Assembly (NCBI RefSeq): GCF_021739485.1 | Contig: NZ_JAJFNK010000051.1 | Span: 1 to 33,441, forward strand | Source: Alicyclobacillus tolerans | Lineage (GTDB): Bacteria > Bacillota > Bacilli > Alicyclobacillales > Alicyclobacillaceae | DNA length: 33,441 nt | Direction: 5' to 3' | Part shown: positions 33,231 through 33,441 of the stretch, in pieces | Layout: the number at the start of each line of letters is the position of its first letter | Position numbering within the stretch: the first letter of the stretch is position 1 | Notes under the pieces: generated by a model | The model's database searches: none | Seen by the model: the letters and a program-made list of their open reading frames with translations, nothing else | Told to the model about the DNA's origin: nothing | Translations under genes and position numbers: made by a program

Positions 33231-33441
33231 TGTAAGGTGGACCCCTTTGTCAAGACACTGATTTTCTAGTTTTAGTTATGAACACATTACTGACTTTTCA
33301 GATAGCAGCAGGAGGATGTAGTGCAGTGCGCTCCTGCTGGAAATACACTTCAGCCGGCGTTAGATAGGGGCTACTGAATGACGAAAAATCGACGCCGCAG
33401 CGAGGTTTTCCGGGTGAGGATGTCGAAGATATATGCAAGGA
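33231..33441 (-). mobile_element. IS3-family element end, extending past the window
   Basis: The element's end starts TGTAAGGTGGACCCC at 33231, typical of IS3-family termini beginning TG. It interrupts the IS110 gene. Only its 3' part of orfB is in the window. Confidence 0.7.
33298..33441 (-). pseudogene. IS3-family transposase OrfB, C-terminal fragment
   Basis: The minus-strand frame ends FSSPYLTPAEVYFQQERTAL, then HPPAAI and stop. TPAEVYF is the standard C-terminal motif of IS3 OrfB. The upstream SSPGKPRCGVDF matches the segment of the family that normally lies before YN..RPHQALGY. That connecting stretch is absent, so an internal deletion of roughly ten residues seems likely and the gene is probably defective. 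It continues beyond the right edge. Confidence 0.65.

Noticed and set aside
1..33441. tRNA or rRNA genes
   Set aside because: No cloverleaf or rRNA-like sequence was recognised when reading both strands.

Overview
The window looks like a chromosome segment of a Gram-positive, endospore-lineage bacterium (Bacillota, class Bacilli). The best guess is a relative of Alicyclobacillus, judged from a phoP-phoR / DegV / comFC / yvyF / flgM-flgN-flgK-flgL / hag / fliD / fliS order, strong AGGAGG-type ribosome sites, frequent GTG and TTG starts, and protein style. The genus is an inference; no rRNA or other marker is present. The first ~6.9 kb is visibly G+C-rich; from ~7.2 kb onward, and above all in the glycosyltransferase island, the sequence is much more A+T-rich.

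Layout. 1-1571 (minus): an XRE-type regulator with a TPR-like C-terminal part, running off the left edge. 1744-3768: a PhoP/PhoR-type two-component pair. 3846-4703: a DegV lipid-binding protein. 5013-6218: an enlarged ComFC-type phosphoribosyltransferase. 6261-6911 (minus): a SCO1/SenC copper-binding thioredoxin-fold protein. 7227-7997 (minus): a Cof-type HAD phosphatase. 8400-8795: the YvyF-type flagellar zinc-ribbon protein, converging on an SAM methyltransferase (8861-9778, minus) with a clear hairpin between them. 9779-10902 has no convincing intact gene, but it holds the debris of one or more small genes.

10903-12109 is the most unusual part. It is a three-gene cluster: a protein in which a FlgM-like anti-sigma segment is fused directly to a FlgN-like chaperone; a 59-residue protein of unknown function; and a small FliA-like sigma factor. 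About 650 bases later the ordinary late flagellar genes begin: flgM, flgN (4-base overlap), flgK, flgL, flagellin, fliD and a small FliT-like gene. A large glycosyltransferase with a helical-repeat tail is inserted before fliS. fliW and csrA, which in many Bacilli lie between flgL and hag, are absent here.

21735-29869 is a sugar-modification island directly downstream of fliS. It holds GT2 glycosyltransferases (one a tandem two-domain enzyme), an SAM methyltransferase, two consecutive DegT/DnrJ-family PLP enzymes and a WbqC-family protein. The arrangement suggests synthesis of an unusual amino-sugar and its attachment to the Ser/Thr-rich flagellin or other filament proteins.

The right end is a nest of insertion sequences. 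An IS110-family transposase gene is split by a complete IS21-family element (30378-33143, istA/istB, 4-bp target duplication) and is cut off further on by the end of an IS3-family element that leaves the window.
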